Shown here: positions 15,854 to 23,985 of the stretch, piece after piece
Numbering within the stretch: the stretch's first letter is position 1
How the letters are laid out: every line of letters begins with the position of its first letter
Origin: Bacteroidia bacterium
GTDB lineage: Bacteria; Bacteroidota; Bacteroidia; B-17B0; Aurantibacillaceae
Direction of reading: 5' to 3'
NCBI GenBank assembly: GCA_026415195.1
Contig: JAOAHO010000028.1
Location: 1-33,374 of the forward strand
DNA length: 33,374 nt
Translations under genes and position numbers: made by a program
Notes under the pieces: model-generated
Seen by the model: the letters and a program-made list of their open reading frames with translations, nothing else
What the model was told of the DNA's origin: nothing
Database searches by the model: none

Positions 15854-17323
15854 ATGAAAAAATGCCTGGTCATCGGAGCCGGTTTCAGTGGGGTGTCGGC
15901 GGCCTGTTATTTAGCCAAGGAGGGATATGATGTAACGGTGATCGAGAAAAATGAAGGTGTGGGAGGAAGAGCATCGGTTATCGAAGAAAAGGGTTTTGTT
16001 TTCGACATGGGCCCCAGCTGGTACTGGATGCCTGATGTTTTAGAGCAATTTTTTTCGGATTTCGGAAAACAAACATCTGATTACTATGAATTGGTTCGCC
16101 TGAATCCATCATACCGCGTGGTATTTCGGAATTCCGTAATAGATGTGCCCGCGGAATTTGAATCGCTGAAAGAGGTTTTTGAAAAACTGGAAAAGGGAAG
16201 CGGAAAAAAGCTAGAAGATTTCATGTCCGAGGCACGATATAAGTATGAAGTGGGCATGAAAAAATTAGTGTATCTGCCTTGTGAAAGCTGGTGGGAATTT
16301 GCTGATTGGCAACTTTTGAAAGGGGTGTTGAAATTAGATGTATTTATCTCCATGCGTAGGCATGTAAGAAAATATTTCAGGCACCCCGATTTAATTCGCT
16401 TAATGGAATTTCCCGTTATATTCCTCGGAGGGCATGCAGGCCAAATTCCCGCATTATACAGTTTGATGAATTATGCCGACTCTGTTTTGGGATCCTGGTA
16501 TCCGATGGGCGGGATGAGCATGATTCCGAAAGCCATGTTTAAATTGGCGAAATCGATGGGAGTTGAGTTTATTTTTAATCAGGAGGTTAAAGAAATTCGC
16601 ATCCGGAACAACGTTTGTTCCGAAGTGGTTACCGATAGCGGAGTATTTCCTTGTGATGCCGTAATTAGTTCAGCCGATTATTATCACACGGAAAGGAACT
16701 TGCTTGATAAGTCATATTGGCATCATTCCGATGCTTATTGGTCGGGCCGTGTTTTGGCGCCTTCATGCCTGTTATTCTATGTCGGACTAAACAGAAAAAT
16801 CCCGGGGCTTACCCACCACACCTTGTTTTTTGATGAGGATTTTGATGCCCATGTGAACAAGATTTACAATAACCCCTCTTGGCCGGAAAAACCGCTGTTT
16901 TATTTATCGGCCCCATCAGTCACCGACCCCTCCGTTGCACCTACCGGAAAAGAAAATTTGTTCTTTCTGATACCGGTGGCATCCGGTTTGGATGAAATAT
17001 CTGACTATCAAAAACAAGATTATTTCCTTTTTATGTGTAAAAAATTGAACAAGATCACTCAAATCAACATCGAACCGCATGTTGAATACTTAAGGACATT
17101 TTCAATATCAGATTTTAAGGCGAGATATCACGCATTTAAGGGAAATGCTTACGGCCTGGCAAACACGCTATTTCAAACTGCGCATTTGAAGCCGGGCATG
17201 CGGCATAAAAAAATTAAAAATCTTTTCTTTGCCGGCCAATTAACCATACCGGGCCCCGGCGTTCCGCCGGCCATAATTTCAGGAAAATTGGCTGCCCGTC
17301 AGGTTATCAAACTTTTTTCATGA
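15854..17323 (+). CDS. crtI: Phytoene desaturase CrtI
   Basis: A 489-residue FAD enzyme that desaturates phytoene in several steps to lycopene. The N-terminus MKKCLVIGAGFSGVSAACYL is a Rossmann motif and GVGGRASV follows. Family landmarks are FDMGPSWYWMPDV, YPMGGMSMIPKAM, LLFYVGLNRKIPGL, LFYLSAPSVTDPSVAP and the C-terminal FAGQLTIPGPGVPPAIISG. The GPSWYWMPDV and IPGPGVPP forms are those of Bacteroidota CrtI and differ from CrtD next door. The start is the ATG at 15854. It leads the rightward arm, with crtB 22 bp downstream. The pair crtI/crtD probably arose by ancient duplication in this family. Confidence 0.94.
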   Translation: MKKCLVIGAGFSGVSAACYLAKEGYDVTVIEKNEGVGGRASVIEEKGFVFDMGPSWYWMPDVLEQFFSDFGKQTSDYYELVRLNPSYRVVFRNSVIDVPAEFESLKEVFEKLEKGSGKKLEDFMSEARYKYEVGMKKLVYLPCESWWEFADWQLLKGVLKLDVFISMRRHVRKYFRHPDLIRLMEFPVIFLGGHAGQIPALYSLMNYADSVLGSWYPMGGMSMIPKAMFKLAKSMGVEFIFNQEVKEIRIRNNVCSEVVTDSGVFPCDAVISSADYYHTERNLLDKSYWHHSDAYWSGRVLAPSCLLFYVGLNRKIPGLTHHTLFFDEDFDAHVNKIYNNPSWPEKPLFYLSAPSVTDPSVAPTGKENLFFLIPVASGLDEISDYQKQDYFLFMCKKLNKITQINIEPHVEYLRTFSISDFKARYHAFKGNAYGLANTLFQTAHLKPGMRHKKIKNLFFAGQLTIPGPGVPPAIISGKLAARQVIKLFS

Positions 17324-17345
17324 ACAAAAGACCATTAACCTTGTT

Positions 17346-18194
17346 ATGATGAACATGAAGCAACTTTATGATCAAACTTCTTTCGGAATCTCAAAACTGA
17401 TAACGCGAAATTACAGCACTTCTTTCAGCTTAGGCATTCGGTTTTTAGCCGAACGCTTCAGAAAACCTATTTATGCAATCTATGGCTTTGTCAGAGTGGC
17501 AGATGAAATAGTGGATTCATTTCACGATTATAATAAAAAAGAATTACTGGAAAAATTTAGAGCCGATACGTATTATGCCATAGATAACAAGATAAGCACC
17601 AATCCTGTGCTTAATGCATTCCAACAAACCGTTCATCAATACAATATTGAACGTGAACTGATTGATACTTTTTTGAAAAGCATGGAAATGGATTTGTATG
17701 AAAAAGTTTATGACAACGACGGTTATAAATCCTACATATTAGGAAGCGCAGAGGTGGTGGGTTTAATGTGCCTAAGGGTATTCACAGAAAACAATTTTGA
17801 ACTTTACGAAAAACTTAAGCCTTATGCCATGAAGCTTGGCAGTGCTTTTCAGAAAATCAATTTTTTAAGGGACGTGAAAAATGATTTTGAAAATTTAGGA
17901 AGGACGTATTTTCCAGATGTAAATATCAAAAAATTAAGTTCTGAAGAAAAACTTAGAATTGAAAAAGAAATTGAACAAGAGTTCAATGATGCCTTAAAGG
18001 GCATACTCTTGTTGCCGCCTGATGCCCGATTTGGCGTATATGTGGCTTACGTTTACTATCGGTCATTATTAAATAAGATAAAAAAACTGCCACCGCAAAA
18101 AATCCTGAGCGAAAGGGTAAGGGTTCCAAATTCGGAAAAAATCCTTTTGTTTGCCGGGTCATTAATACGAAACCGACTCAACATGATCGCATAA
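17346..18194 (+). CDS. crtB: Phytoene synthase CrtB
   Basis: A 282-residue squalene/phytoene synthase that condenses two GGPP molecules into phytoene, the first committed carotenoid step. The two Asp-rich metal-binding motifs are visible: DEIVD (residues 53-57) and the later FLRDVKND. Other landmarks are NYSTSFSLGIRFL, IYAIYGFVRVAD, GSAEVVGLMCLRVF and LGRTYFPDV. Three in-frame ATGs cluster at 17346, 17349 and 17355; I took the first. The stop TAA is directly followed by the ATG of the next gene without any spacer, so the two are probably coupled. The GGPP synthase gene crtE is not in the window. Confidence 0.96.
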   Translation: MMNMKQLYDQTSFGISKLITRNYSTSFSLGIRFLAERFRKPIYAIYGFVRVADEIVDSFHDYNKKELLEKFRADTYYAIDNKISTNPVLNAFQQTVHQYNIERELIDTFLKSMEMDLYEKVYDNDGYKSYILGSAEVVGLMCLRVFTENNFELYEKLKPYAMKLGSAFQKINFLRDVKNDFENLGRTYFPDVNIKKLSSEEKLRIEKEIEQEFNDALKGILLLPPDARFGVYVAYVYYRSLLNKIKKLPPQKILSERVRVPNSEKILLFAGSLIRNRLNMIA

Positions 18195-18632
18195 ATGAAA
18201 ATCAAAATAATCCTGATCATGGCTGCTTTAGTAATTAACGTTCCATCTCAGACTAGGAAATTGTTTTTAATGATGGATAAAAGTGAAACCGATTGTAAAA
18301 AGCTGATGGAAATAACTTCGAATTTTTCTAATGATCCTTTGATGAAAGCATATCATGCTGCTTCCGTAATGACATCGGCCCAATATGCTTTTTGGCCTTT
18401 TGAGAAGCTGAAAAGATTTAATGAAGGTAAAACTCTCTTGGAATCGGCCGTGAACGAAGCTCCTCAAAACGTTGAAATTCGATGGATTCGATATAATGTT
18501 CAAAAACATTCACCGGCTTTTTTGAATTATAACAATCATCTTAAGGATGACAAAGTCATCCTCATGAGATATGTCGATGAAGAAGGCAGTAAGGATTTGG
18601 AGTTAAACAAACTAATCCTTCAAACATTGTGA
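18195..18632 (+). CDS. Conserved-looking secreted protein of the carotenoid operon, function unknown
   Basis: A 145-residue protein with a signal peptide (MKIKIILIMAALVINVPSQ). The mature part looks all-helical, resembling a single or degenerate TPR-type repeat: MKAYHAASVMTSAQYAFWPF, then FNEGKTLLESAVNEAPQNVEIRWIR, YNVQKHSPAFLNYNNHL and ILMRYVDEEG. I recall similar unnamed proteins beside crtB in other Bacteroidota, which needs checking. It starts immediately after the crtB stop and its stop overlaps the idi start by four bases, so it is embedded between two enzymes of the pathway. Location would be the periplasm. No catalytic residues are recognisable. Confidence 0.78.
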   Translation: MKIKIILIMAALVINVPSQTRKLFLMMDKSETDCKKLMEITSNFSNDPLMKAYHAASVMTSAQYAFWPFEKLKRFNEGKTLLESAVNEAPQNVEIRWIRYNVQKHSPAFLNYNNHLKDDKVILMRYVDEEGSKDLELNKLILQTL

Positions 18633-19138
18633 GCACGGAGGAATTTGTAATATTGGTAGATGAAAACGACCGCGAACTGGGGGTTTGCGAGAAAATACAG
18701 GCACACCGCGAGGGAAAATTACATCGTGCTTTTTCACTTATAGTTTTTAATCAAAATGATGAAATGCTTATTCACAAAAGAGCAAAAGGAAAATATCATA
18801 GCGCGGGTCTTTGGTCGAATTCCTGCTGCTCGCACCCCAAGCCCGGTGAAACCATTACGGAAGCCGTAATCAGAAGAAGTAAGGAAGAATTGGGAATTCA
18901 TATTTCCATTCCCGTTCTTAAGGGAAAATTTATCTATAAAAAGACATTTGAAAACGGTCTGACTGAACATGAATTGGATTATGTTTTTGAAGTGGTTTCA
19001 ATAGAAAATCCCCAGCCCAATCCCGCGGAAGTGGAGGAAGTGAAGTTTTTATCGATACAGGAACTGAAAAAAGAAATCAATATTAATCCTGAACAGTTCA
19101 CTTATTGGTTTAAAGAAATTATCAATAGGTTTTATTAA
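18629..19138 (+). CDS. idi: Isopentenyl-diphosphate delta-isomerase, type I
   Basis: A 169-residue Nudix-fold isomerase that converts IPP and DMAPP, supplying precursors to carotenoids. Landmarks are FVILVDENDRELGVCEK, HREGKLHRAFSLIVF and LWSNSCCSHPKPGE, where the catalytic Cys lies. The Nudix-like region EAVIRRSKEELGI follows, then ELDYVFEV, with the metal- and substrate-binding acidic residues. The start is GTG at 18629, which overlaps the previous stop as GTGA and gives the normal N-terminus. It closes the rightward carotenoid arm. No hairpin terminator is seen in the short AT-rich gap that follows. Confidence 0.95.
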   Translation: MSTEEFVILVDENDRELGVCEKIQAHREGKLHRAFSLIVFNQNDEMLIHKRAKGKYHSAGLWSNSCCSHPKPGETITEAVIRRSKEELGIHISIPVLKGKFIYKKTFENGLTEHELDYVFEVVSIENPQPNPAEVEEVKFLSIQELKKEININPEQFTYWFKEIINRFY

Positions 19139-19173
19139 TTTTAATTTTTTATTTTTACCCAAAAATTAGGATT

Positions 19174-19773
19174 ATGAAAAACCTCTTAACGCTCTTGTCA
19201 TTGTCAATTCTTTTAGTTTCTTGTGGCATTTCTAAATTTGGCGTTCTTAAGAAAAGGTATTCCCGCGGTTATACTCTCGTTGGATACTCAAAAATTAAGG
19301 AAAAATCGCATGCCCGTTCAAATGATTTGCAGGAAGCAGCGATTAAAGATTTCACAGAAAACAATGATAAAGACATTATTGTTGCAAATGCAAAAAATGA
19401 ATTGACCACATTTTCTGCATCTGATTTGAATAATAAAAGACATGTAGCCGAATTACCAACAACCACAAAGAAATCTAATAATCAAATAATAAAATTATTA
19501 GAATTACCAAATAAAAATTCATGTTTCTCCATTATCAATAAGCATCAAAAAACCAATTTTCATGCAAATCATAACAAAAAAGATAATTCAGACGAAATGC
19601 TAATTGTCCTTGTTATATTATCCCTTTTTCCTATTCTTAGCTTAATTGCTATTTATCTTAAAGACGGCAAAAAAATTACCCTGAATTTCTGGATTTGCCT
19701 TCTACTACATTTCCTGTTTTTGTATTGGCTTTTTGCGCTTTTAAGGGTGTTGGATATAATAAATCTTGAATAA
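19174..19773 (+). CDS. Lipoprotein-like protein with C-terminal Pmp3/YqaE-like helices
   Basis: A 199-residue protein. The N-terminus is a lipoprotein signal (lipobox LLVSC, Cys17), followed by the SKFGVLKKRYSRGY motif that I associate with Bacteroidota proteins annotated as YqaE/Pmp3 family. The middle (about 35-140) is polar, Lys/Asn-rich and probably disordered. The C-terminus has two helices (about 141-161 and 168-193) with the Pmp3-like pattern SLFPILSLIAIYLKDGKK, then NFWICLLLHFL. Pmp3 proteins are tiny membrane proteins linked to cation and membrane-potential homeostasis. The gene is more AT-rich than its neighbours. The combination of a lipid anchor and two helices is odd; the N-terminus may instead act as a plain membrane helix. 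Confidence 0.66.
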   Translation: MKNLLTLLSLSILLVSCGISKFGVLKKRYSRGYTLVGYSKIKEKSHARSNDLQEAAIKDFTENNDKDIIVANAKNELTTFSASDLNNKRHVAELPTTTKKSNNQIIKLLELPNKNSCFSIINKHQKTNFHANHNKKDNSDEMLIVLVILSLFPILSLIAIYLKDGKKITLNFWICLLLHFLFLYWLFALLRVLDIINLE

Positions 19774-19802
19774 TTTTAACATTTGTAATGATATAAACTT
19801 AC

Positions 19803-19810
19803 TATATTTG
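19803..19810 (+). promoter_or_regulatory. Bacteroidota -7 box for the Cys/Lys-rich peptide gene
   Basis: TATATTTG matches TAnnTTTG exactly, 17 bases upstream of the ATG at 19828. A TTTG lies 17 bases before it, slightly closer than the usual -33 spacing. Confidence 0.6.
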
Positions 19811-19827
19811 TAACCAAATATTGATTT

Positions 19828-20046
19828 ATGAAAAAATTTCTTTCCATAATTGCTTTGGTTGCCATGATGGGCACTGTTTCTTATGCCGGTAACCCAACAG
19901 ATGACAAAGACAAAAAAGCCAAAAAGGAGGCCTGCAAAAAAGACGAAAAGGCCTGCGCCGGAGAAAAGAAAGAGGGTTGTGCCAAAGAAGGAAAATCTTG
20001 CTGCAGGAAAAAAGCCGAGGCCCAATCACAAGAACAACCGAAATAA
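19828..20046 (+). CDS. Small secreted Cys/Lys-rich peptide
   Basis: A 72-residue precursor with a clear signal peptide (MKKFLSIIALVAMMGTVSYA). The mature chain of about 52 residues is nearly all Lys, Glu, Ala, Gly and Cys. Its five Cys are spaced roughly every seven residues and end in a Cys pair (EACKKDEKAC, EGCAKEG, SCCRKK). The Cys spacing suggests metal binding or disulfides in the periplasm or on the surface; no named family is recognised. A good -7 box upstream and a terminator downstream show it is an independent single-gene transcription unit, which argues that it is real and well expressed. Confidence 0.76.
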   Translation: MKKFLSIIALVAMMGTVSYAGNPTDDKDKKAKKEACKKDEKACAGEKKEGCAKEGKSCCRKKAEAQSQEQPK

Positions 20047-20077
20047 TTTAACTGATTAAATCTGTTGTGCTATTTTA

Positions 20078-20100
20078 AACCGGCTTTGGCCGGTTTTTTA
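20078..20100 (+). terminator. Rho-independent terminator after the Cys/Lys-rich peptide gene
   Basis: Stem AACCGGC / GCCGGTT with a TTTG loop at 20078-20095, followed by a run of T. It lies 32 bases after the stop, between convergent genes. In the reverse direction the T tract is weaker. Confidence 0.85.
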
Positions 20101-20116
20101 TTTCTTTTAAATTGTA

Positions 20117-20338
20117 TTACTTGGTTTCGGACTTCTTTTCCTTCCACATGATGGATGCCATTACCACAATAAAACCCAAAACAATCACTATGGGAGCCAA
20201 GGTGATACGCCTGAAACTGAATATTTCCTCGCTGAAAACGTTGGGGTCTTTTGACTCTCCGCCCATCATCAACAAATAACCCATGGCGATGAAAAAAATT
20301 CCCAACAACAACAATTGATAATTCTTTTTGGAAAACAT
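20117..20338 (-). CDS. DUF3098 family membrane protein
   Basis: A 73-residue protein of family DUF3098, widespread in Bacteroidota and of unknown function. Two hydrophobic helices (about 8-25 and 46-65) flank a conserved polar loop with the family motif GGESKDPNVFSEEIFS, followed by FRRITLAPIVIVLGF. Members often sit near the cell-division gene ftsX in other Bacteroidota, but here the gene stands alone, divergent from gmd. A strong -7 box (TATCTTTG) lies a few bases upstream. Confidence 0.9.
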   Translation of the reverse strand: MFSKKNYQLLLLGIFFIAMGYLLMMGGESKDPNVFSEEIFSFRRITLAPIVIVLGFIVVMASIMWKEKKSETK

Positions 20339-20343
20339 AGCCG

Positions 20344-20378
20344 CAAAGATAGGAATATCTGCTGTCTTTATGACAAAA
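20344..20378 (-). promoter_or_regulatory. Bacteroidota promoter for the DUF3098 gene
   Basis: On the reverse strand a TTTTG (20378-20374) is followed after 22 bases by an exact TATCTTTG -7 box (20351-20344), five bases before the ATG at 20338. The short leader recalls that of crtI. Confidence 0.6.
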
Positions 20379-20422
20379 GCAAAAATTTAATTCGCTTTTT
20401 TTAAGTAATATTGTATGTTATT

Positions 20423-21511
20423 ATGTCGAAAACTGCTTTAATTACGGGGATTACAGGCCAGGACGGGGCCTATCTGGCAGAATTCCTGTTAAAAAAAGGA
20501 TATGTAGTCCATGGCATTAAGCGCCGTTCCTCGCTTTTTAATACCGACCGTATAGACCACCTTTACAAAGATCCCCACACTCCCGATAACCGCTTTCACC
20601 TCCATTACGGAGACCTCACCGACAGCACTAACCTTATTCGTGTTATTCAGGAAGTCAGGCCCGATGAAATTTATAACCTGGCCGCCCAATCACATGTAAA
20701 AGTATCGTTCGAAACCCCCGAATACACTGCCAATGCTGACGCTTTGGGTGCTCTGAGAATTCTTGAAGCCATCCGTATTTTAAACCTTGGTGCTCAAACC
20801 CGCTTTTATCAGGCCTCCACATCTGAGCTTTACGGATTGGTTCAGGAAATTCCCCAAAAAGAAACCACACCGTTTTACCCTCGTTCCCCTTACGGAGTGG
20901 CCAAACTTTATGCTTTCTGGATAACCAAAAACTATCGCGAGTCGTACGGAATGTTTGCCAGTAATGGAATCCTGTTCAATCATGAAAGCCCCATCCGCGG
21001 TGAAACCTTCGTTACCCGAAAAATCACTCGTGCTGTGGCTAAAATTCATTTAGGACTGCAAGACAAATTATATTTGGGAAATCTTGATGCAGAGCGCGAC
21101 TGGGGGCATGCTAAGGACTACGTTGAGGGCATGTGGAAAATCCTTCAACATACCGAACCCGACGACTTTGTGTTGGCCACGGGCAGAAAAATTTCCGTCA
21201 GGAAGTTTACAGAAATGGCATTCAGCCACGTAGGAATTGAATTGGAATGGAAAGACAAAGCCGAAAAAGAAAAAGGGATAGATAAAAAAACAGGTAAAAT
21301 TCTTGTGGAAGTGGATCCAAGATATTACCGTCCGGCCGAAGTGGATTTGTTGGTGGGCGATTATTCAAAAGCAAAGAAATTATTGAATTGGGAACCCCGA
21401 TATACTGTGGAAGAACTGTGCAAGGAAATGGTCGATTCCGACATTGAACTTTTCAAGCGCGATAAGTATTTATTGGATGGTGGTCATAAAGTGCTTCATC
21501 AACACGAATAA
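20423..21511 (+). CDS. gmd: GDP-mannose 4,6-dehydratase
   Basis: A 362-residue short-chain dehydrogenase/epimerase-fold enzyme that converts GDP-mannose to GDP-4-keto-6-deoxymannose. The N-terminal NADP motif is [18 protein letters not shown], followed by [15 protein letters not shown]. The catalytic region has ASTSELYG and YGVAKLYAF (Tyr and Lys of the YxxxK motif), then [16 protein letters not shown] and the DVGYAR-like [12 protein letters not shown]. The C-terminus carries [11 protein letters not shown]. The start is ATG at 20423 (MSKTALITG), since the upstream TTG at 20411 gives an untypical extension. fcl follows nine bases later, completing GDP-L-fucose synthesis. Confidence 0.97.
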   Translation: MSKTALITGITGQDGAYLAEFLLKKGYVVHGIKRRSSLFNTDRIDHLYKDPHTPDNRFHLHYGDLTDSTNLIRVIQEVRPDEIYNLAAQSHVKVSFETPEYTANADALGALRILEAIRILNLGAQTRFYQASTSELYGLVQEIPQKETTPFYPRSPYGVAKLYAFWITKNYRESYGMFASNGILFNHESPIRGETFVTRKITRAVAKIHLGLQDKLYLGNLDAERDWGHAKDYVEGMWKILQHTEPDDFVLATGRKISVRKFTEMAFSHVGIELEWKDKAEKEKGIDKKTGKILVEVDPRYYRPAEVDLLVGDYSKAKKLLNWEPRYTVEELCKEMVDSDIELFKRDKYLLDGGHKVLHQHE

Positions 21512-21520
21512 TTTTTCCTG

Positions 21521-22462
21521 ATGGAAAAGAATGCCAGAATATATGTGGCCGGCCACAGGGGAATGGTGGGTTCGGCCATACTACGTGCCCTTGAAAAAAG
21601 AGGATTTTCGAATTTTATCTTGGCAGGCTCTGACGATCTCGATCTTCGTAATCAACAAAAAACTTTCGATTTTTTTCAAACACACAGACCTGATTATGTT
21701 TTCATGGCCGCTGCCAAAGTGGGGGGCATTCATGCCAACAACATCTATCGGGCAGAATTCCTGTATGATAACTTGCAGATGGAACTAAACGTCATCCATG
21801 CTGCCTATCTGACAAAAGTTAAAAAATTACTTTTTTTGGGATCTTCCTGCATCTACCCCAAGCTCGCTCCACAGCCCCTGAAAGAAGAATATTTATTGAG
21901 CGGATATCTCGAAGAAACAAACGAGCCTTATGCCATTGCCAAAATTGCCGGCATAAAACTGTGTGAAAACTACAGAAGGCAATACGGCTGTGATTTCATA
22001 TCAGGAATGCCAACTAATTTATACGGCCCCAACGATAATTATCATCCTGAAAATTCTCATGTGCTTCCGGCATTGATCAGAAAATTTCACGAAGCTAAAG
22101 AAAATAACCATCACGAAGTGGTGGTGTGGGGAACCGGAAGCCCCATGCGTGAATTCATGCATGCCGACGACATGGCCGATGCCTGTGTTTTTCTGATGGA
22201 AAATTACAGCGGGATTTCTCATATAAATATAGGAACAGGAGAAGACATTTCCATTCGCGATCTGGCGCTTTTGATAAAAAAAATCGTGGGATATCAGGGA
22301 GAAATTCGCTTCGATACTTCAAAACCCGATGGCACTCCGCGAAAACTTATGGACGTCGGCCGCCTGCATGCCATGGGATGGAAGCATCGCATATCCCTGG
22401 AAGAAGGCATCAGGTCGGTTTATGAAGATTTTTGTATGAAGAAAAATATTCGGGTGTGGTAA
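21521..22462 (+). CDS. fcl: GDP-L-fucose synthase
   Basis: A 313-residue dual epimerase/reductase that turns the Gmd product into GDP-L-fucose. The NADPH motif is [14 protein letters not shown]. Other landmarks are [27 protein letters not shown] and [10 protein letters not shown] with the catalytic Tyr and Lys. Further on are [43 protein letters not shown] and the C-terminal [11 protein letters not shown]. Length is normal. It lies nine bases after gmd and its 3' end overlaps the beta-barrel gene by seven bases, linking fucose supply to the surface machinery downstream. Confidence 0.97.
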   Translation: MEKNARIYVAGHRGMVGSAILRALEKRGFSNFILAGSDDLDLRNQQKTFDFFQTHRPDYVFMAAAKVGGIHANNIYRAEFLYDNLQMELNVIHAAYLTKVKKLLFLGSSCIYPKLAPQPLKEEYLLSGYLEETNEPYAIAKIAGIKLCENYRRQYGCDFISGMPTNLYGPNDNYHPENSHVLPALIRKFHEAKENNHHEVVVWGTGSPMREFMHADDMADACVFLMENYSGISHINIGTGEDISIRDLALLIKKIVGYQGEIRFDTSKPDGTPRKLMDVGRLHAMGWKHRISLEEGIRSVYEDFCMKKNIRVW

Positions 22463-23985
22463 GAGCCCTGTTTATATTTTTTATACCGATCGCTTTTTTG
22501 TTTTCTCAACACGCATTGTTTCCGCCTGATTTTTTTTTGTCGCACCCCACGCTGCACCATGTCTTTAAGCCATCCGATTCTATACACCCCACGCTTTACC
22601 CCCTAAACGAACTCGGCGGAAAGCATTATCGTTATGTTGCCGACTCTACGCGACTTTTTCCCGATATTGCCTGGGACGAAGGGATTGATTTTTTTTTCTA
22701 TAATCCGCTTCTGAATTTCAAACCCAAAGACGAACCCCTACAGATTACGTTAAACCCCATACTTCATTTGTATTCCGGTTTTAATAATGCCGACAGCATC
22801 CGATACCGATATAACAACAACTCCAGGGGAATTGTCGGCAATATCAGGATAAAAGACAAAGTACATATTGAAACCTTTTTCGTAGAAAACCAAAGTTTTT
22901 TTCCTCAATACCTTAATTCATATTGTAATCAAACCGGCATTGTTCCCGGGCAAGGCAGATTTAAGGTATTCAAGAAGTCAGGATTTGATTATGCTTTTTC
23001 TGCCGGCTTGATTTCCTTTCAGGCCACCAAAAACCTTAACATTCAGGTAGGACATTTCAAAAATAAAATTGGAAGCGGATACCGAAGTATTCTGTTGTCG
23101 GATCAATCCTTTGTTTATCCGCAAATCAAGATCACATCCCTTTTCCGGAAAAACAAAATTCAATATACGTACTGGGCAGCATCATTAATGGATCTGCAGG
23201 GCGTTTATGCCACTCCCATTCCCGGGCTCGAACGGTTGTTCCGAAAAAAGCCACTATGCATGCAATATCTCCATTTGAACCTGCATTCCAATATTAAATT
23301 AGGGCTCTTTCAATCTTTAACCGGAGAACCTAACGACGGAGAGAACCGTTTTAAGGCCTCTTATGGAATGTTTGTTCCCGTTCCTTACCTCTGGCCTTTG
23401 CTGGGTTCGTTTTCATCAAACGCCCATATTTTATGGGGTACGGATTTATTGGTTATTCCTTTGAAAGGTATTCAATTGTATGCTCAATGGGCCATCCGCA
23501 ACGATTCCACAAAATCAATGAATATCAGAAGGCAGGCATGGCAGGCAGGCATAAGGCATACGTTCAGGAAAATGAAGAATTTTAGCGGGATGGTATTTGC
23601 GGAAATAAATGAAGCGCCCAAAAATTTCTATGGCTCCGGAGTGCTTAATCCCGGCGCTTCGTCCTACTATCAATACGGGGAAAGCATGGGCCTGCATCAA
23701 AACTTATTGCGGGAATTTTCGATAGGCGGTATCTTGATGAAAAACAGATGGGGATGGCAAATTTGGTACGGGCATCAGCAGGCCATTACGAGTCCTGTAA
23801 GCCTAATTCAACATTTTAAGAGCGAATGGTTTTATTTGTTTAATCGCTCATCGCTGCTGACCTTTTTTATTTCCTATCATTATCGTTTTCACGATTTCCC
23901 TAATTTTACCTTACAACAAAACACCCTGCAATGGTGGAATGTGGGTATCAGGACAAGAATCTACGGAGTAAATTATGAATTCTGA
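22456..23985 (+). CDS. RemB/Wzi-like outer-membrane beta-barrel protein (copy 1)
   Basis: A 509-residue protein with a signal peptide ([18 protein letters not shown]) and many amphipathic strands with frequent aromatics, typical of a large outer-membrane barrel. Segments such as [54 protein letters not shown] and GLERLFRKK resemble Bacteroidota proteins annotated as gliding motility RemB or Wzi-like capsule assembly. The start is taken as GTG at 22456, directly before the hydrophobic segment; a TTG at 22432 is the other option. It is a paralogue of the gene at 25062. It overlaps fcl by seven bases and the WecA-type gene by 11. A role in exporting or anchoring a surface glycan is inferred. Confidence 0.75.
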   Translation: MVRALFIFFIPIAFLFSQHALFPPDFFLSHPTLHHVFKPSDSIHPTLYPLNELGGKHYRYVADSTRLFPDIAWDEGIDFFFYNPLLNFKPKDEPLQITLNPILHLYSGFNNADSIRYRYNNNSRGIVGNIRIKDKVHIETFFVENQSFFPQYLNSYCNQTGIVPGQGRFKVFKKSGFDYAFSAGLISFQATKNLNIQVGHFKNKIGSGYRSILLSDQSFVYPQIKITSLFRKNKIQYTYWAASLMDLQGVYATPIPGLERLFRKKPLCMQYLHLNLHSNIKLGLFQSLTGEPNDGENRFKASYGMFVPVPYLWPLLGSFSSNAHILWGTDLLVIPLKGIQLYAQWAIRNDSTKSMNIRRQAWQAGIRHTFRKMKNFSGMVFAEINEAPKNFYGSGVLNPGASSYYQYGESMGLHQNLLREFSIGGILMKNRWGWQIWYGHQQAITSPVSLIQHFKSEWFYLFNRSSLLTFFISYHYRFHDFPNFTLQQNTLQWWNVGIRTRIYGVNYEF

